Of a stretch of DNA of 64,000 nt, positions 33,631-42,430 are shown piece after piece. The stretch's first letter is position 1; each line of letters starts with the position of its first letter. Origin of the DNA: Lentzea pudingi (GTDB lineage: Bacteria; Actinomycetota; Actinomycetes; Mycobacteriales; Pseudonocardiaceae); assembly GCF_014646255.1 (NCBI RefSeq), contig NZ_BMNC01000003.1, forward strand, positions 186,001 through 250,000, read 5' to 3'. The notes below the pieces were generated by a model. It was not told the DNA's origin and ran no database searches. It saw only the letters and a program-made list of their open reading frames with translations. A program made the translations under genes and the position numbers.

Positions 33631-34479
33631 GTGACCCACTACCTGATCGGGCTTGTCGGCTCTGGCATCGGCCCGTCGCTGAGCCCGGCGCTGCACGAAC
33701 GCGAGGCCGGCGAACTCGGGCTGGCCTACACCTACCGCCTGCTCGACCTCGACATGCTCCGGCAACCGGTCGCCGAGGTGCTCGCCGCGGCTCGGGCCGA
33801 AGGGTTCCACGGCCTCAACATCACCCATCCGGGCAAGCAGGCGGTCCTCCCGCACCTGGACGAACTGGTCCCCGAGGCGGAAGCACTGGGCGCCGTCAAC
33901 ACCGTGGTCTTCCGGAGCGGCAGGGCGATCGGCCACAACACCGACGCCACCGGTTTCGCGCGCAGCCTCCGCCGGGGCCTCCCGGACGCGCGCATGAACG
34001 ACGTGGTCCTGCTCGGCGCGGGCGGGGCGGGTGCCGCGGTGGGACACGCGCTGCTGTCGCTCGGCACCGGCCGCCTGGGCGTGCACGACGTCGATCCTGG
34101 ACGCGCCGAACGACTGGTGGAGGCGCTGGAACGCCGGTTCGGCGCCGGCCGGGCCGTCACCTGCGGTCCCGAGGCCGTGCGGACCGCCGACGGACTCGTC
34201 CACGCGACGCCCACCGGCATGGCGGCACATCCCGGGCTGCCGATCGACGAGTCGTTGCTGCGCAAGGAACTCTGGGTCGCGGACATCGTCTACCGGCCGC
34301 TGGAGACCGCGCTGCTGGCGGTGGCTCGTGCGAAGGGCTGCCGGGTGCTGCACGGCGGCGGGATGGTCGTGCTGCAGGCCGCCGAGTCGCTGCGGCTGTT
34401 CACCGGCGCCGAACCGGACGCCGACCGCATGCTCGCGCACTTCGAGGAGCTGGAGGGAGAACCCGCGCATGCGTCCTGA
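33631..34479 (+). CDS. Shikimate/quinate dehydrogenase, catabolic type
   Basis: A 282-residue AroE-fold enzyme. It has the substrate motif SLSPALHE, catalytic Lys69 in NITHPGKQ, Asn90 in GAVNTV, Asp105 in HNTDATGF and the nucleotide-binding loop GAGGAGAAV. It interconverts shikimate (or quinate) and the dehydro form with NAD(P)+. Context with a TetR, MHS importer and dehydroshikimate dehydratase marks it as catabolic rather than the biosynthetic aroE. GGGGAGGG precedes the GTG. It overlaps the next gene by 11 bp. Confidence 0.92.
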   Translation: MTHYLIGLVGSGIGPSLSPALHEREAGELGLAYTYRLLDLDMLRQPVAEVLAAARAEGFHGLNITHPGKQAVLPHLDELVPEAEALGAVNTVVFRSGRAIGHNTDATGFARSLRRGLPDARMNDVVLLGAGGAGAAVGHALLSLGTGRLGVHDVDPGRAERLVEALERRFGAGRAVTCGPEAVRTADGLVHATPTGMAAHPGLPIDESLLRKELWVADIVYRPLETALLAVARAKGCRVLHGGGMVVLQAAESLRLFTGAEPDADRMLAHFEELEGEPAHAS

Positions 34480-36244
34480 CCCGCGTACCGCCATCGCCAC
34501 CGTGTGCCTGTCCGGCACGCTCGACGACAAGCTCGCCGCGGCCGCCAAGGCCGGTTTCGACGGTGTCGAGCTGTTCGAGAACGACCTGCTCGCGTCCCGC
34601 CGCGGCCCGGCGGAGATCCGGCGGCATTGCGCCGGCCTGGGCCTGACCATCGACCTGTACCAGCCCTTCCGCGACTTCGAGGCCGTGCCGCCGGACGTGC
34701 TCGCCGCCAACCTGCGCCGCGCCGAGCACAAGTTCGACGTGATGGCCGAGCTCGGTGTGGACACCGTGCTGGTGTGCTCGTCTGTGTCGCCGGACGCCAT
34801 CGACGACGACGATCTCGCGGCGGAACAACTGCACCTGCTTGCCACCCGTGCCGGTGAACGCGGCCTGCGCATCGCCTACGAGGCGCTGGCGTGGGGCAGG
34901 TACGTCAACGGCTACGAGCACGCGTGGCGGATCGTGCGCCGCGCCGCCCACCCGGCGCTGGGCGTGTGCCTCGACAGCTTCCACATCCTGTCCAAAGGGG
35001 ACGATCCGCGGGCGATCCGCGCCATCCCCGGCGAGAAGATCTTCTTCCTGCAGCTGGCCGACGCGCCGACGTTGCCGATGGACGTCCTGCAGTGGAGCCG
35101 TCATCACCGGCTCTTCCCGGGCCAGGGCGACTTCGACCTGAGGACGTTCACCGGCAACGTGCTCGACGCCGGCTACCGCGGCCCGCTCTCGCTCGAGGTG
35201 TTCAACGACGTCTTCCGCCAGTCCGACCCCTACCGTGCCGCGGTCGACGCGATGCGGTCGCTGATCAGCTTGCAGGACTCGCTGGGCCTGCTGGACGTTC
35301 CGGCCGCACCCGACCTGAGCGGCTACGCCTTCGCCGAGGTCGTGGGGGAGTCGGACCTCGCCGCGCTGGGCTTCACCCGAGCAGGCGTGCACCGTTCGAA
35401 ACCGGTGGAGCTGTGGACCCAGGGCGACGCACGTGTGCTGGTGAACGCTCGGGGAGAACCCGGCGCGATCGGCGCTCTCGGCCTCTCGGTGGAGGACCCG
35501 GCAGCGGCGGCCCAGCGCGCGAAGGTACTGCTCGCACCGCCGTTGGAGCGGACGGCCGGGCCGGACGAGGCACCGCTGACCGCGATTGCCGCGCCCGACG
35601 GGACGCAGATCTTCCTGTGCGCGGACGACGACTGGACCGGCGACTTCCTGCCAACGGGGGAGTCCGCGCCGGGTGCGGGGATCACCGGGATCGACCACGT
35701 CGCGCTCACCCAGCCGTTCGACAACTTCGACGAGGCCACGCTGTTCTACCGTTCGGTGCTGGGTCTCGAGCCCGGTGTCACCGCGGAGTTCGCGGCCCCG
35801 TTCGGCCTGGTGCGCGGCCGAGGTGTCAGCGGCGGCGGGGTGCGGCTCACCCTGGACGCCGCGCTGGTGCGCCGTGGCGGGTGGGCGCCCGCGGTCGAGG
35901 CGCCACAACACATCGCGTTCACCTGTGCCGACGCGGTCGCGTGCGCCCAGGCACTGCGCGAGTCGGGAGCCCACCTGCTCGGCATCCCGGACAACTACTA
36001 CGACGACCTCGCGGCACGCACGGGCATGGCCACCGATCGTCTCGACGCGTTGCGGGAGCACTCGGTGCTGTACGACCGCGACGAACGCGGTGAGTACCTG
36101 CACTTCTACACCGAGTTGGTGGGCGCGAGGGTGTTCTTCGAGGTGGTGCAACGGATCGGCGGCTACAGCGGGTTCGGTGTGGTCAACGCACCCGTGCGCA
36201 TGGCGGCCCATCACGATGCGCGGAGAGCCGCCGGCACGGGCTGA
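34469..36244 (+). CDS. qsuB: 3-Dehydroshikimate dehydratase with HPPD-like C-terminal domain (QsuB-like)
   Basis: A 591-residue fusion. Residues 1-285 form a TIM-barrel 3-dehydroshikimate dehydratase (QsuB/QuiC1 type) with metal ligands expected in AYEALAWGRYVNGY, CLDSFHILSKG and LSLEVFND. Residues about 300-590 form a 4-hydroxyphenylpyruvate-dioxygenase-like domain with His in GIDHVALT, His in PQHIAFTC and Glu in VFFEVVQRIGGY. The enzyme dehydrates 3-dehydroshikimate to protocatechuate, which feeds the beta-ketoadipate pathway. No dioxygenase genes are nearby. The architecture matches the Corynebacterium QsuB enzyme. Confidence 0.9.
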   Translation: MRPDPRTAIATVCLSGTLDDKLAAAAKAGFDGVELFENDLLASRRGPAEIRRHCAGLGLTIDLYQPFRDFEAVPPDVLAANLRRAEHKFDVMAELGVDTVLVCSSVSPDAIDDDDLAAEQLHLLATRAGERGLRIAYEALAWGRYVNGYEHAWRIVRRAAHPALGVCLDSFHILSKGDDPRAIRAIPGEKIFFLQLADAPTLPMDVLQWSRHHRLFPGQGDFDLRTFTGNVLDAGYRGPLSLEVFNDVFRQSDPYRAAVDAMRSLISLQDSLGLLDVPAAPDLSGYAFAEVVGESDLAALGFTRAGVHRSKPVELWTQGDARVLVNARGEPGAIGALGLSVEDPAAAAQRAKVLLAPPLERTAGPDEAPLTAIAAPDGTQIFLCADDDWTGDFLPTGESAPGAGITGIDHVALTQPFDNFDEATLFYRSVLGLEPGVTAEFAAPFGLVRGRGVSGGGVRLTLDAALVRRGGWAPAVEAPQHIAFTCADAVACAQALRESGAHLLGIPDNYYDDLAARTGMATDRLDALREHSVLYDRDERGEYLHFYTELVGARVFFEVVQRIGGYSGFGVVNAPVRMAAHHDARRAAGTG

Positions 36245-36250
36245 GGCGAG

Positions 36251-36613
36251 TCACCCGCCGAACGCCGTGTCGACCGCCTTCGTCAGCTCACCCACGGTCT
36301 CGACCAGCGGTGCCACCGGCTTCACCATGCCGTTGAGCCGCTCGAGGACCCGCGCGATCACACCGCGAACGGGTTCGGGCGACTCCAGTTCGTCCTGCAG
36401 TTCCGCGGCGGCTTCGTCGACCGAGTCGGGGAGCTCCGCGCGATGGCGTTCCAGCAACGTCATCAGCTGGGTCATCAGGTCGCCGGTCGACGGCGCGGCG
36501 GTGAACTGGAGGCCGTGGCTGATGGCGCGGGCGTGCTGGCCGACCGCCTGGTTGCCGACGTTGCTCACCCCGCCGGACTGCTGGATGCCGTAGTTCGGGG
36601 AGTTGTCCGGCAT
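36251..36613 (-). CDS. Small protein with N-terminal amyloid-like motif and helical domain
   Basis: A 120-residue protein of unknown function. Residues 8-25 (YGIQQSGGVSNVGNQAVG) are rich in Gly, Asn and Gln and nearly repeat a segment at the C-terminus of the upstream 548-residue membrane protein. Residues about 45-120 are predicted helical (LMTLLERHRAELPDSVDEAA, then APLVETVGELTKAVDTAFGG). The ATG has AAGGA upstream and lies 14 bp after the membrane gene. A short motif shared between a soluble and a membrane protein fits an amyloid-type (RHIM/BASS-like) signalling interaction. That is inference from pattern only. Confidence 0.75.
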   Translation of the reverse strand: MPDNSPNYGIQQSGGVSNVGNQAVGQHARAISHGLQFTAAPSTGDLMTQLMTLLERHRAELPDSVDEAAAELQDELESPEPVRGVIARVLERLNGMVKPVAPLVETVGELTKAVDTAFGG

Positions 36614-36627
36614 GGGGAATCCTTCTG

Positions 36628-38274
36628 TCACGTCGGTTTGCCCGCGGCGGGCTCGGGAGTGGGGAAGTGCGTCGTGGCGGTGGCCTCGCTGCCGATGGCC
36701 TGGTTGCCCACGTTGCTGATGCCGCCCGTCTGGATGACGCCCTGGTTGAGGATCGTCATCTGGCGGTGGCGGAACTCGGTGGTGTCCACGCCGCGTTCGT
36801 CGAGGAAGTCGAGCAGAGCGGCCAGCACGTGCCGTTCGATCAGCTTGAGGTGTTTCGCGGCGTCGGTCTTCTGGAAGTAGTTGTGGTAGTTGGCGTCCGT
36901 GGCCTCCTCGCGGACGCTGAACCGGGCGCCGTAGCTGTAGCCGAGGTCCTGCTGGGCGATCGCGCGTTCCACGGTTCGGTGCCGTTGCCAGCGCCAGTGG
37001 AAGGTCAGGTCGCGCACCACCCGGAACGGGGCACGTGGCACGGCGCTGGACAGGCCGCTCGCCGCCCGGGCGAGCATGCGGCCGATCGCGCCCGCGGTGA
37101 GCACCGGGCTGATCCGGTCGACGTCGTGGTACTGCTGCCACAGCGGACCCAGCACGGTCCGGTCGCACTGCAGGTAGAGAAGCCTGCCGTCGGTGGAGAA
37201 GTGCAGGAACGTGCTGGCGACGACCTCGCTGCCCCACGACGGGACCTGCGCGCAGAGGTAGTGCCTCGCCGAGCCGTGGGGACGTGCGGCGAGCCGGGCG
37301 AGGTCCTCGCTGGGCAGTTGTGGCAACGGCGGCTGGTCGCGTTCCGGCAGGAGGGCCGGGTGCATGGTGAGGGCGTTGCCGCTGACGAACGCGCGTTCGG
37401 TGAGCACCAGGCCGGGCAGTTCGTCGGGCTCCACACCGATGCCCGCCAAGCGGTCCCGCACGTGCGCGACCAGTTCGACGGCGTCCAGCGGCACCACGCT
37501 CTCGGTGCTGCCCTCGGAGCCGGGGCGCAGGGACGGCAGGGCGAACGACCACGTCGACACGAGCGGGCCGTGGCCGATGAACGGGGCGAAGCCGTCGTAG
37601 ACCGTGACGTTGCCGCGTTCGGTCTCGTCGATCGCGGCCAGCCGGTCGGCGAGCCAGGCTTGGCTCGCCGGCAGTGAGGGTGCGGATTCCGGGCGGAACG
37701 CGGCACGGGTGAGCTCGCTCAGCAGAGTCTGGCGGGTATGCCACTCGCTCCAGACGACCAGCGCGTACATGCCGAGGACGGTCAGCAGGGCGAGCCAGGG
37801 CAGGCCGACCAGCCAGTCGTCGACCGGGGGCTCCGGGCGTGGCCGGGACCGCGTCGCCGCCGGGGTGGTGCCGAGCGCGGACACGATCGACACGGTCACC
37901 AGCAGCAGGACCGCCAGCACGCCGAGCGCCGTGACGACGTCGCGCAGCCTGCGGGACTCGGCCGCGCGCTTGGCCATGGCACTGGCGATCGGGAGGACCA
38001 GCAGCAGGGCCAAGACCGTCCACAGTGGAGAGAGCACGAGGGCCAGCGCCGTCGCCGCGAGCAGGCCCCAGTCGCGCACCCGGCGCTGGCGGACGCCGGC
38101 CAGCGCGTGCAGCAGCACCGGGCGCAGCGAGAACCCGACCGACGGGGCCACCGCGTGCAGGTCGTCGGTGACCAGGGCCTTGGTCATCCGCTCGGCGAAG
38201 GCCTCGTCGGTCCTGGCCGCGACGCACAGGTACCGGGTCGTGTCGTCAGGGGAGAAAGCGGTCGGCCGGCTCAT
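36628..38274 (-). CDS. Multi-pass membrane protein with C-terminal amyloid-like motif
   Basis: A 548-residue protein that I do not recognise. It has a soluble N-terminus (YLCVAARTDEAFAERM), hydrophobic segments at about 69-95, 113-135 and 155-175, and then a large soluble region (about 180-505) rich in charged residues with no known catalytic motif. The last 40 residues contain GVIQTGGISNVGNQAIG (512-528), matching the N-terminal motif of the next gene's product. AAGGGG precedes the ATG. It is the central gene of a three-gene operon. It may be a membrane sensor or effector whose tail recruits the small protein. Confidence 0.8.
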   Translation of the reverse strand: MSRPTAFSPDDTTRYLCVAARTDEAFAERMTKALVTDDLHAVAPSVGFSLRPVLLHALAGVRQRRVRDWGLLAATALALVLSPLWTVLALLLVLPIASAMAKRAAESRRLRDVVTALGVLAVLLLVTVSIVSALGTTPAATRSRPRPEPPVDDWLVGLPWLALLTVLGMYALVVWSEWHTRQTLLSELTRAAFRPESAPSLPASQAWLADRLAAIDETERGNVTVYDGFAPFIGHGPLVSTWSFALPSLRPGSEGSTESVVPLDAVELVAHVRDRLAGIGVEPDELPGLVLTERAFVSGNALTMHPALLPERDQPPLPQLPSEDLARLAARPHGSARHYLCAQVPSWGSEVVASTFLHFSTDGRLLYLQCDRTVLGPLWQQYHDVDRISPVLTAGAIGRMLARAASGLSSAVPRAPFRVVRDLTFHWRWQRHRTVERAIAQQDLGYSYGARFSVREEATDANYHNYFQKTDAAKHLKLIERHVLAALLDFLDERGVDTTEFRHRQMTILNQGVIQTGGISNVGNQAIGSEATATTHFPTPEPAAGKPT

Positions 38275-38284
38275 CGTTTCCCCT

Positions 38285-38860
38285 TCACCACAACGACTTC
38301 GGTGCGTTGGCAGGACGCTCGCGGCGCACCGGTCTCCTGCGCTGCGCGGCCACGACGGCGCCGAGCACCGACCCGAACAGCACGCCGAACAAGGCCGACG
38401 AGCCGAGCTGGGTCAGGAAGAACTCCTCGGAGTCGCCGACGTAGGAGGCAGTCGTGCGCGCGTCGAACAACGCGACCGTGACCAGCGCGGAGAGCAGGCC
38501 GGCGGACACGGCGCTGAGCGTCGTCAGCCCGACAGTGGTGACGAACAGACCGGCGCCGCCCGCCGTCTCGGCGACCCAGCGCCGCACCCTCGACAGCCCC
38601 ATGACGGCCAGCAGCACGAACAGCGCCGTTCGCAGGTTCGCGAACCAGAACAGGAACGGCCCTGCCCGGTCGACGTCCACGTGCCAGACCGGGTACGCCA
38701 CCACCACGCCGACCAAGCGGAAGATCGAGTCGGCACCGACCGTCACGCGGGCGATCTCCAGGTTCAGCCAGGGGTTGCCGACCAGCAGCACGAAGCCCGC
38801 CAGCACGGTGACGCCAGGCGCGAACATGCGCCGTGAATGAGGTTCCCCCTGCCCGGTCAC
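38285..38860 (-). CDS. Small polytopic membrane protein, first gene of the three-gene module
   Basis: A 191-residue protein with about five hydrophobic segments (APGVTVLAGFVLLVGNPWL, IFRLVGVVVAYPVW, LRTALFVLLAVMGL, GLTTLSAVSAGLLSALVTVA, LGSSALFGVLFGSVLGAVVAA) and an Arg-rich end. No family was recognised. The GTG at 38860 has no ribosome-binding site, and a TAGGTT box lies about 8 bp upstream, so a leaderless transcript is plausible; ATG 38827 is the alternative. It ends 10 bp before the 548-residue membrane gene. Confidence 0.7.
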   Translation of the reverse strand: MTGQGEPHSRRMFAPGVTVLAGFVLLVGNPWLNLEIARVTVGADSIFRLVGVVVAYPVWHVDVDRAGPFLFWFANLRTALFVLLAVMGLSRVRRWVAETAGGAGLFVTTVGLTTLSAVSAGLLSALVTVALFDARTTASYVGDSEEFFLTQLGSSALFGVLFGSVLGAVVAAQRRRPVRRERPANAPKSLW

Positions 38861-38933
38861 ACCAGCAAACCTAGAACTCCCGGCCGTTTCCCGGCGACGG
38901 CCGATCGGCGTAGGAGTGACGGGTTCCGGATCA

Positions 38934-38958
38934 GTTTGCCGCGATCCGGCACGGGTAG
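38934..38958 (+). promoter_or_regulatory. SigB/SigF-type promoter of the glycan cluster
   Basis: GTTT (38934-38937), a 15-nt spacer and GGGTAG (38953-38958) match the general-stress sigma consensus GTTT-N14-16-GGGTAT. The start codon of the epimerase gene follows 41 bp after the -10 box. Confidence 0.65.
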
Positions 38959-38999
38959 CCGATCGCGACCGAAGAGGATTCCACGCGACGGGAGCCGTG

Positions 39000-39929
39000 A
39001 TGGCCACGACAGCGGTGCCGGACCGGGTGGTGGTGACGGGAGGCGCGGGTTTTCTCGGTTCGCACGTCTGCGACGCGTTGCTGCGGGAGGGCAAGCGGGT
39101 GGTGTGCGTGGACTCGTTCCGCACCGGCTCGCTGCGCAACGTGCCCGACGGCGTCTCGGTGGTCACCGCCGACGTGACCCGCCCGCTCGACCTGCTCGGG
39201 CCGGTCGACCTGATCCTGCACCTCGCGTGCCCGGCGTCGCCCGCCGACTACCTGCGCACGCCGGTGGACACGTTGCGCACCGGCGGTTTCGGCACCTACC
39301 ACGCGCTGGACCTGGCCCGCCGCAAGGGATGCCGGATCGTCGTCGCGTCGACCAGCGAGGTGTACGGGGACCCGGAGGAACACCCGCAGCGGGAGTCCTA
39401 CTGGGGCCACGTGAACCCGATCGGGCCGCGCAGCGTCTACGACGAGGCCAAGCGGTTCGGGGAGGCGCTGACCGTGGCGTTCCGGGGCGAGCACGGGGTC
39501 GACGCGGGCATCGTGCGGATCTTCAACACCTACGGGCCGCGGATGCGCGCGCACGACGGCCGGATGATCCCGACGTTCCTGCGGCAGGCGCTGGCCGGGG
39601 AGCCGTTGACCGTGCACGGCGACGGGCTGCAGACCCGGTCACTGTGCCATGTGGACGATCTCGTGCGCGGCCTGCTCGCGATGGCGCGCAGCGACCACCC
39701 CGGGCCGATCAACCTCGGCAACCCCGACGAGGTCACCGTCCTCGACGTCGCCCACCGCAGCATCGAGGTGACGGGCAGTTCGTCGTGCGTGCGGCACGTC
39801 GAGTCGATGGTGGACGATCCCCGCCGCAGGCGGCCGGACATCGCCTTGGCACAGGAGGTCCTAGGCTGGGAACCGCGGATCTCACTGGAGGACGGACTTC
39901 GTTCGTTTGCCGGGAAGTTCGCCGGGTAG
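39000..39929 (+). CDS. NAD-dependent epimerase/dehydratase, UDP-glucuronate decarboxylase-like
   Basis: A 309-residue extended short-chain dehydrogenase. It has an N-terminal GGAGFLGSH NAD-binding loop, ASTSEVYGDP with the catalytic Ser/Thr, and YDEAK as the Tyr-Lys pair. RIFNTYGPRM and the C-terminal RRPDIALAQEVLGWEPRISL follow the UXS/dTDP-glucose dehydratase group. Since the cluster also encodes UDP-glucose dehydrogenase, conversion of UDP-glucuronate to UDP-xylose is the most likely reaction. It is the first gene of the surface-glycan cluster, just downstream of the stress-type promoter. Confidence 0.85.
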   Translation: MATTAVPDRVVVTGGAGFLGSHVCDALLREGKRVVCVDSFRTGSLRNVPDGVSVVTADVTRPLDLLGPVDLILHLACPASPADYLRTPVDTLRTGGFGTYHALDLARRKGCRIVVASTSEVYGDPEEHPQRESYWGHVNPIGPRSVYDEAKRFGEALTVAFRGEHGVDAGIVRIFNTYGPRMRAHDGRMIPTFLRQALAGEPLTVHGDGLQTRSLCHVDDLVRGLLAMARSDHPGPINLGNPDEVTVLDVAHRSIEVTGSSSCVRHVESMVDDPRRRRPDIALAQEVLGWEPRISLEDGLRSFAGKFAG

Positions 39930-39938
39930 CCGCAGGTC

Positions 39939-41534
39939 ATGCGAGTTCTCGGGATCAACGCGATCTTCCACGACCCGGCGGCGGCGCTGGTGATCGACGG
40001 AGTCGTCGTCGCCGCGGCGGAGGAGGAACGCTTCTCCCGCCGCAAACACGGCAAGCGACCGGTGCCGTTCTCCGCGTGGGAACAGCCGGAGTTGGCCGCG
40101 CGCTGGTGCCTGGACCAGGCCGGGCTCACCGCGGCGGACCTCGACGCCGTCGCGTACTCGTACGACCCCACTTTGGTCGACGCCGAGTACGCGCCGTGGG
40201 AGGAACTCCGGACGACCTACGCGCGCCAGGCCCCGCAGTTCCTCGCGACCTCGTTGCCCGGCCTCGATCCCGAGATCGTGCGGTTCGTACCGCACCACGT
40301 CGCGCACGCCGCGTCCGCCGGGCTCGCGGCACCGTTCGGCGGGAACTGCGCCGTGCTCGTGGCCGACGGCCGCGGCGAGTGCGGCTCGCACCTCGCCGGC
40401 CGGTACGTCGGCCACACGCTGACGACCCTGGCGTCCCAGCGGCTTCCGCACTCGCTCGGCCTGATGTACGAGGAACTGACCGAGCACCTCGGCTTCCTGC
40501 GTTCCAGCGACGAGTACAAGGTGATGGCCCTCGCCTCGCACGCCAAGCCGACGCACCTCGACCTGATGCGCGAGCACTTCGTCGTGCACGAGGGCGGCTT
40601 CCAGATCCGCCCGGTTGACTGGAACACCCTCGCCAAGCGGCGGTCGGAGGACGAAGACCTGACGCGCGAACACGCCGAGCTCGCCGCCAGCGTCCAGATG
40701 CGCCTGGAAGAGGTGCTGCTGGAGCTCGTGCGGTGGCTGCACACCCACACCGGCGAGACCAGGCTCGCCATGGCCGGTGGCGTGGCGCTGAACTGCGTCG
40801 CGAACACCAGGATCTTCGCGGAGGGCCCGTTCGAGCAGGTCTGGATCCAGCCCGCCGCCGGCGACTCCGGCACGGCACTGGGCGCGGCCATGGCGGTCAG
40901 CACGGACGAGGTCGCGCCGATGCCCGGCGCCGACCTGGGCCGGGGCTTCTCCGACGAGGAGATCGAGTCGGCTCTGCGCACCGCCGCGGTGCCGTACAAG
41001 AGGTCGTCGGACGTCGCGCTGGAGGTCGCCGAGGCCTTGGCCGCCGACAAGATCGTGGCGTGGTTCCAGGGCCGCAGCGAGTACGGTCCCCGCGCGCTCG
41101 GCCGCCGGTCGTTGTTCGCGAACCCCTGCTTCGCCGAGAACCTGACCCGCTTGAACGACGTGAAGGGCCGTGAGCAGTTCCGGCCGGTCGCGCCCATGGT
41201 GCTGGCCTCACGCGCGAGCGAGGTGTTCACGCGCGGGCCGATCCCCAGTCCGTACATGCTGTTCGTGCACGACGTTCGTCCGGAGTGGACGGAACGGATC
41301 CCCGCCGTGGTGCACGTGGACGGCACCGCGCGGGCGCAGACCGTCTCCGGCGACCCGTTGCTCGAACGGATGCTGCACGAGTTCGAGGCGCGCAGCGGCG
41401 TTCCGGTCGTGGTGAACACCAGCCTCAACACCGCCGGCCGGCCGATGGTCGACACCCCGCGCGACGCGCTGGAGTGCTTCGGGTCCTCGCCGATCGACCT
41501 GCTCGCCATCGGCCCGTTCTTGGTGCGCCGATGA
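39939..41534 (+). CDS. Carbamoyltransferase, NodU/TobZ family
   Basis: A 531-residue O-carbamoyltransferase. The N-terminal Kae1-like domain (VLGINAIFHDPAAALVIDG, EEERFSRRKHGK, HHVAHAASAG) binds iron and carbamoyl-adenylate. The C-terminal YrdC-like domain has YGPRALGRRSLFANP and VVNTSLNTAGRPMVDTP. Such enzymes place a carbamoyl group from carbamoyl phosphate on a sugar hydroxyl, as in Nod factors and aminoglycosides. In this cluster the acceptor is probably a sugar of the surface glycan, possibly the heptose. It is coupled to the downstream GT2 gene by ATGA. Confidence 0.93.
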   Translation: MRVLGINAIFHDPAAALVIDGVVVAAAEEERFSRRKHGKRPVPFSAWEQPELAARWCLDQAGLTAADLDAVAYSYDPTLVDAEYAPWEELRTTYARQAPQFLATSLPGLDPEIVRFVPHHVAHAASAGLAAPFGGNCAVLVADGRGECGSHLAGRYVGHTLTTLASQRLPHSLGLMYEELTEHLGFLRSSDEYKVMALASHAKPTHLDLMREHFVVHEGGFQIRPVDWNTLAKRRSEDEDLTREHAELAASVQMRLEEVLLELVRWLHTHTGETRLAMAGGVALNCVANTRIFAEGPFEQVWIQPAAGDSGTALGAAMAVSTDEVAPMPGADLGRGFSDEEIESALRTAAVPYKRSSDVALEVAEALAADKIVAWFQGRSEYGPRALGRRSLFANPCFAENLTRLNDVKGREQFRPVAPMVLASRASEVFTRGPIPSPYMLFVHDVRPEWTERIPAVVHVDGTARAQTVSGDPLLERMLHEFEARSGVPVVVNTSLNTAGRPMVDTPRDALECFGSSPIDLLAIGPFLVRR

Positions 41535-42430
41535 GCTACTCCGTCGTGATCCCCACGGTGGGCCGGCCGAACCTCGACGTCCTGCTGGAGTCGCTGGCCG
41601 AGGGCACCGGCCCCGACCCGTGCGAGATCATCGTGGTGGACGACCGCGAGACGGGCCTCGGCCCGGCGGCGGCGCGCAACACGGGGTGGCGGGAGGCGTG
41701 CGGCGACTGGGTGGCGTTCCTCGACGACGACGTGGTGCTCGCCTGGGACTGGAAGGCCCGGCTGAGCGCCGACCTCGACGGCCTCCCCGACGACGTCGGC
41801 GCGAGCCAGGCCCGGATCGTCGTGCCCCTGCCCGCCGACCGAGAACCGACCGACGCCGAACGAGGCACGGCAGGCCTCGCCACCGCGGACTGGATCACCG
41901 CGGACATGGCCTACCGGCGGGCGGCGCTGGCCAGGGCCGGTGGCTTCGACGAACGGTTCCCGCGCGCCTACCGCGAGGACGCCGAACTGGCGTTGCGCGT
42001 GCAGGACCTCGGGTACCGGATCGTGCGGGGATCCCGGGTGACGACACATCCGGTGAAGCCCGCGACGTTCCTGACCAGTGTGCGCGACCAGCGCGGCAAC
42101 GCCGACGACGCTCTGATGCGCCGGCTGGCGGGGGCGCGGTGGCGCTCGCGCATCGGCGGGAAGCGAGGACGGCTGCGGTCGCACGCGGTGACCACCGCCG
42201 CCGGGCTGCTGTCCGTCCTTTGTGGAGTCTCCGGACGGCGGGGACCGGCTGCGGCTCTCGCCTTGGTGTGGGTGGGCCGCACCGCGTGGTTCGCCGCCGA
42301 GCGGATCGCGCCCGGACCCAGGACGTGGGGCGAGATCGCACGGATGGCCGTGACCAGCGCCCTGATCCCGCCGGTCGCGTGCTGGCACCGGGTACTGGGC
42401 GAGATCCGGCACCGGCGGGCACGTCCGTGA
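41531..42430 (+). CDS. Glycosyltransferase family 2
   Basis: A 299-residue GT-A fold glycosyltransferase. YSVVIPTVGRPNLDVLLESL opens the nucleotide-binding domain, and the DxD-type metal motif lies in WVAFLDDDVVLAWDW. GGFDERFPRAYREDAELALR carries the catalytic base (ED) region. The C-terminal third is hydrophobic (AAGLLSVLCGVS, AAALALVWVGRTAWF), suggesting membrane attachment. It is coupled on both sides by stop-start overlaps. Donor and acceptor are unknown. Confidence 0.9.
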   Translation: MSYSVVIPTVGRPNLDVLLESLAEGTGPDPCEIIVVDDRETGLGPAAARNTGWREACGDWVAFLDDDVVLAWDWKARLSADLDGLPDDVGASQARIVVPLPADREPTDAERGTAGLATADWITADMAYRRAALARAGGFDERFPRAYREDAELALRVQDLGYRIVRGSRVTTHPVKPATFLTSVRDQRGNADDALMRRLAGARWRSRIGGKRGRLRSHAVTTAAGLLSVLCGVSGRRGPAAALALVWVGRTAWFAAERIAPGPRTWGEIARMAVTSALIPPVACWHRVLGEIRHRRARP

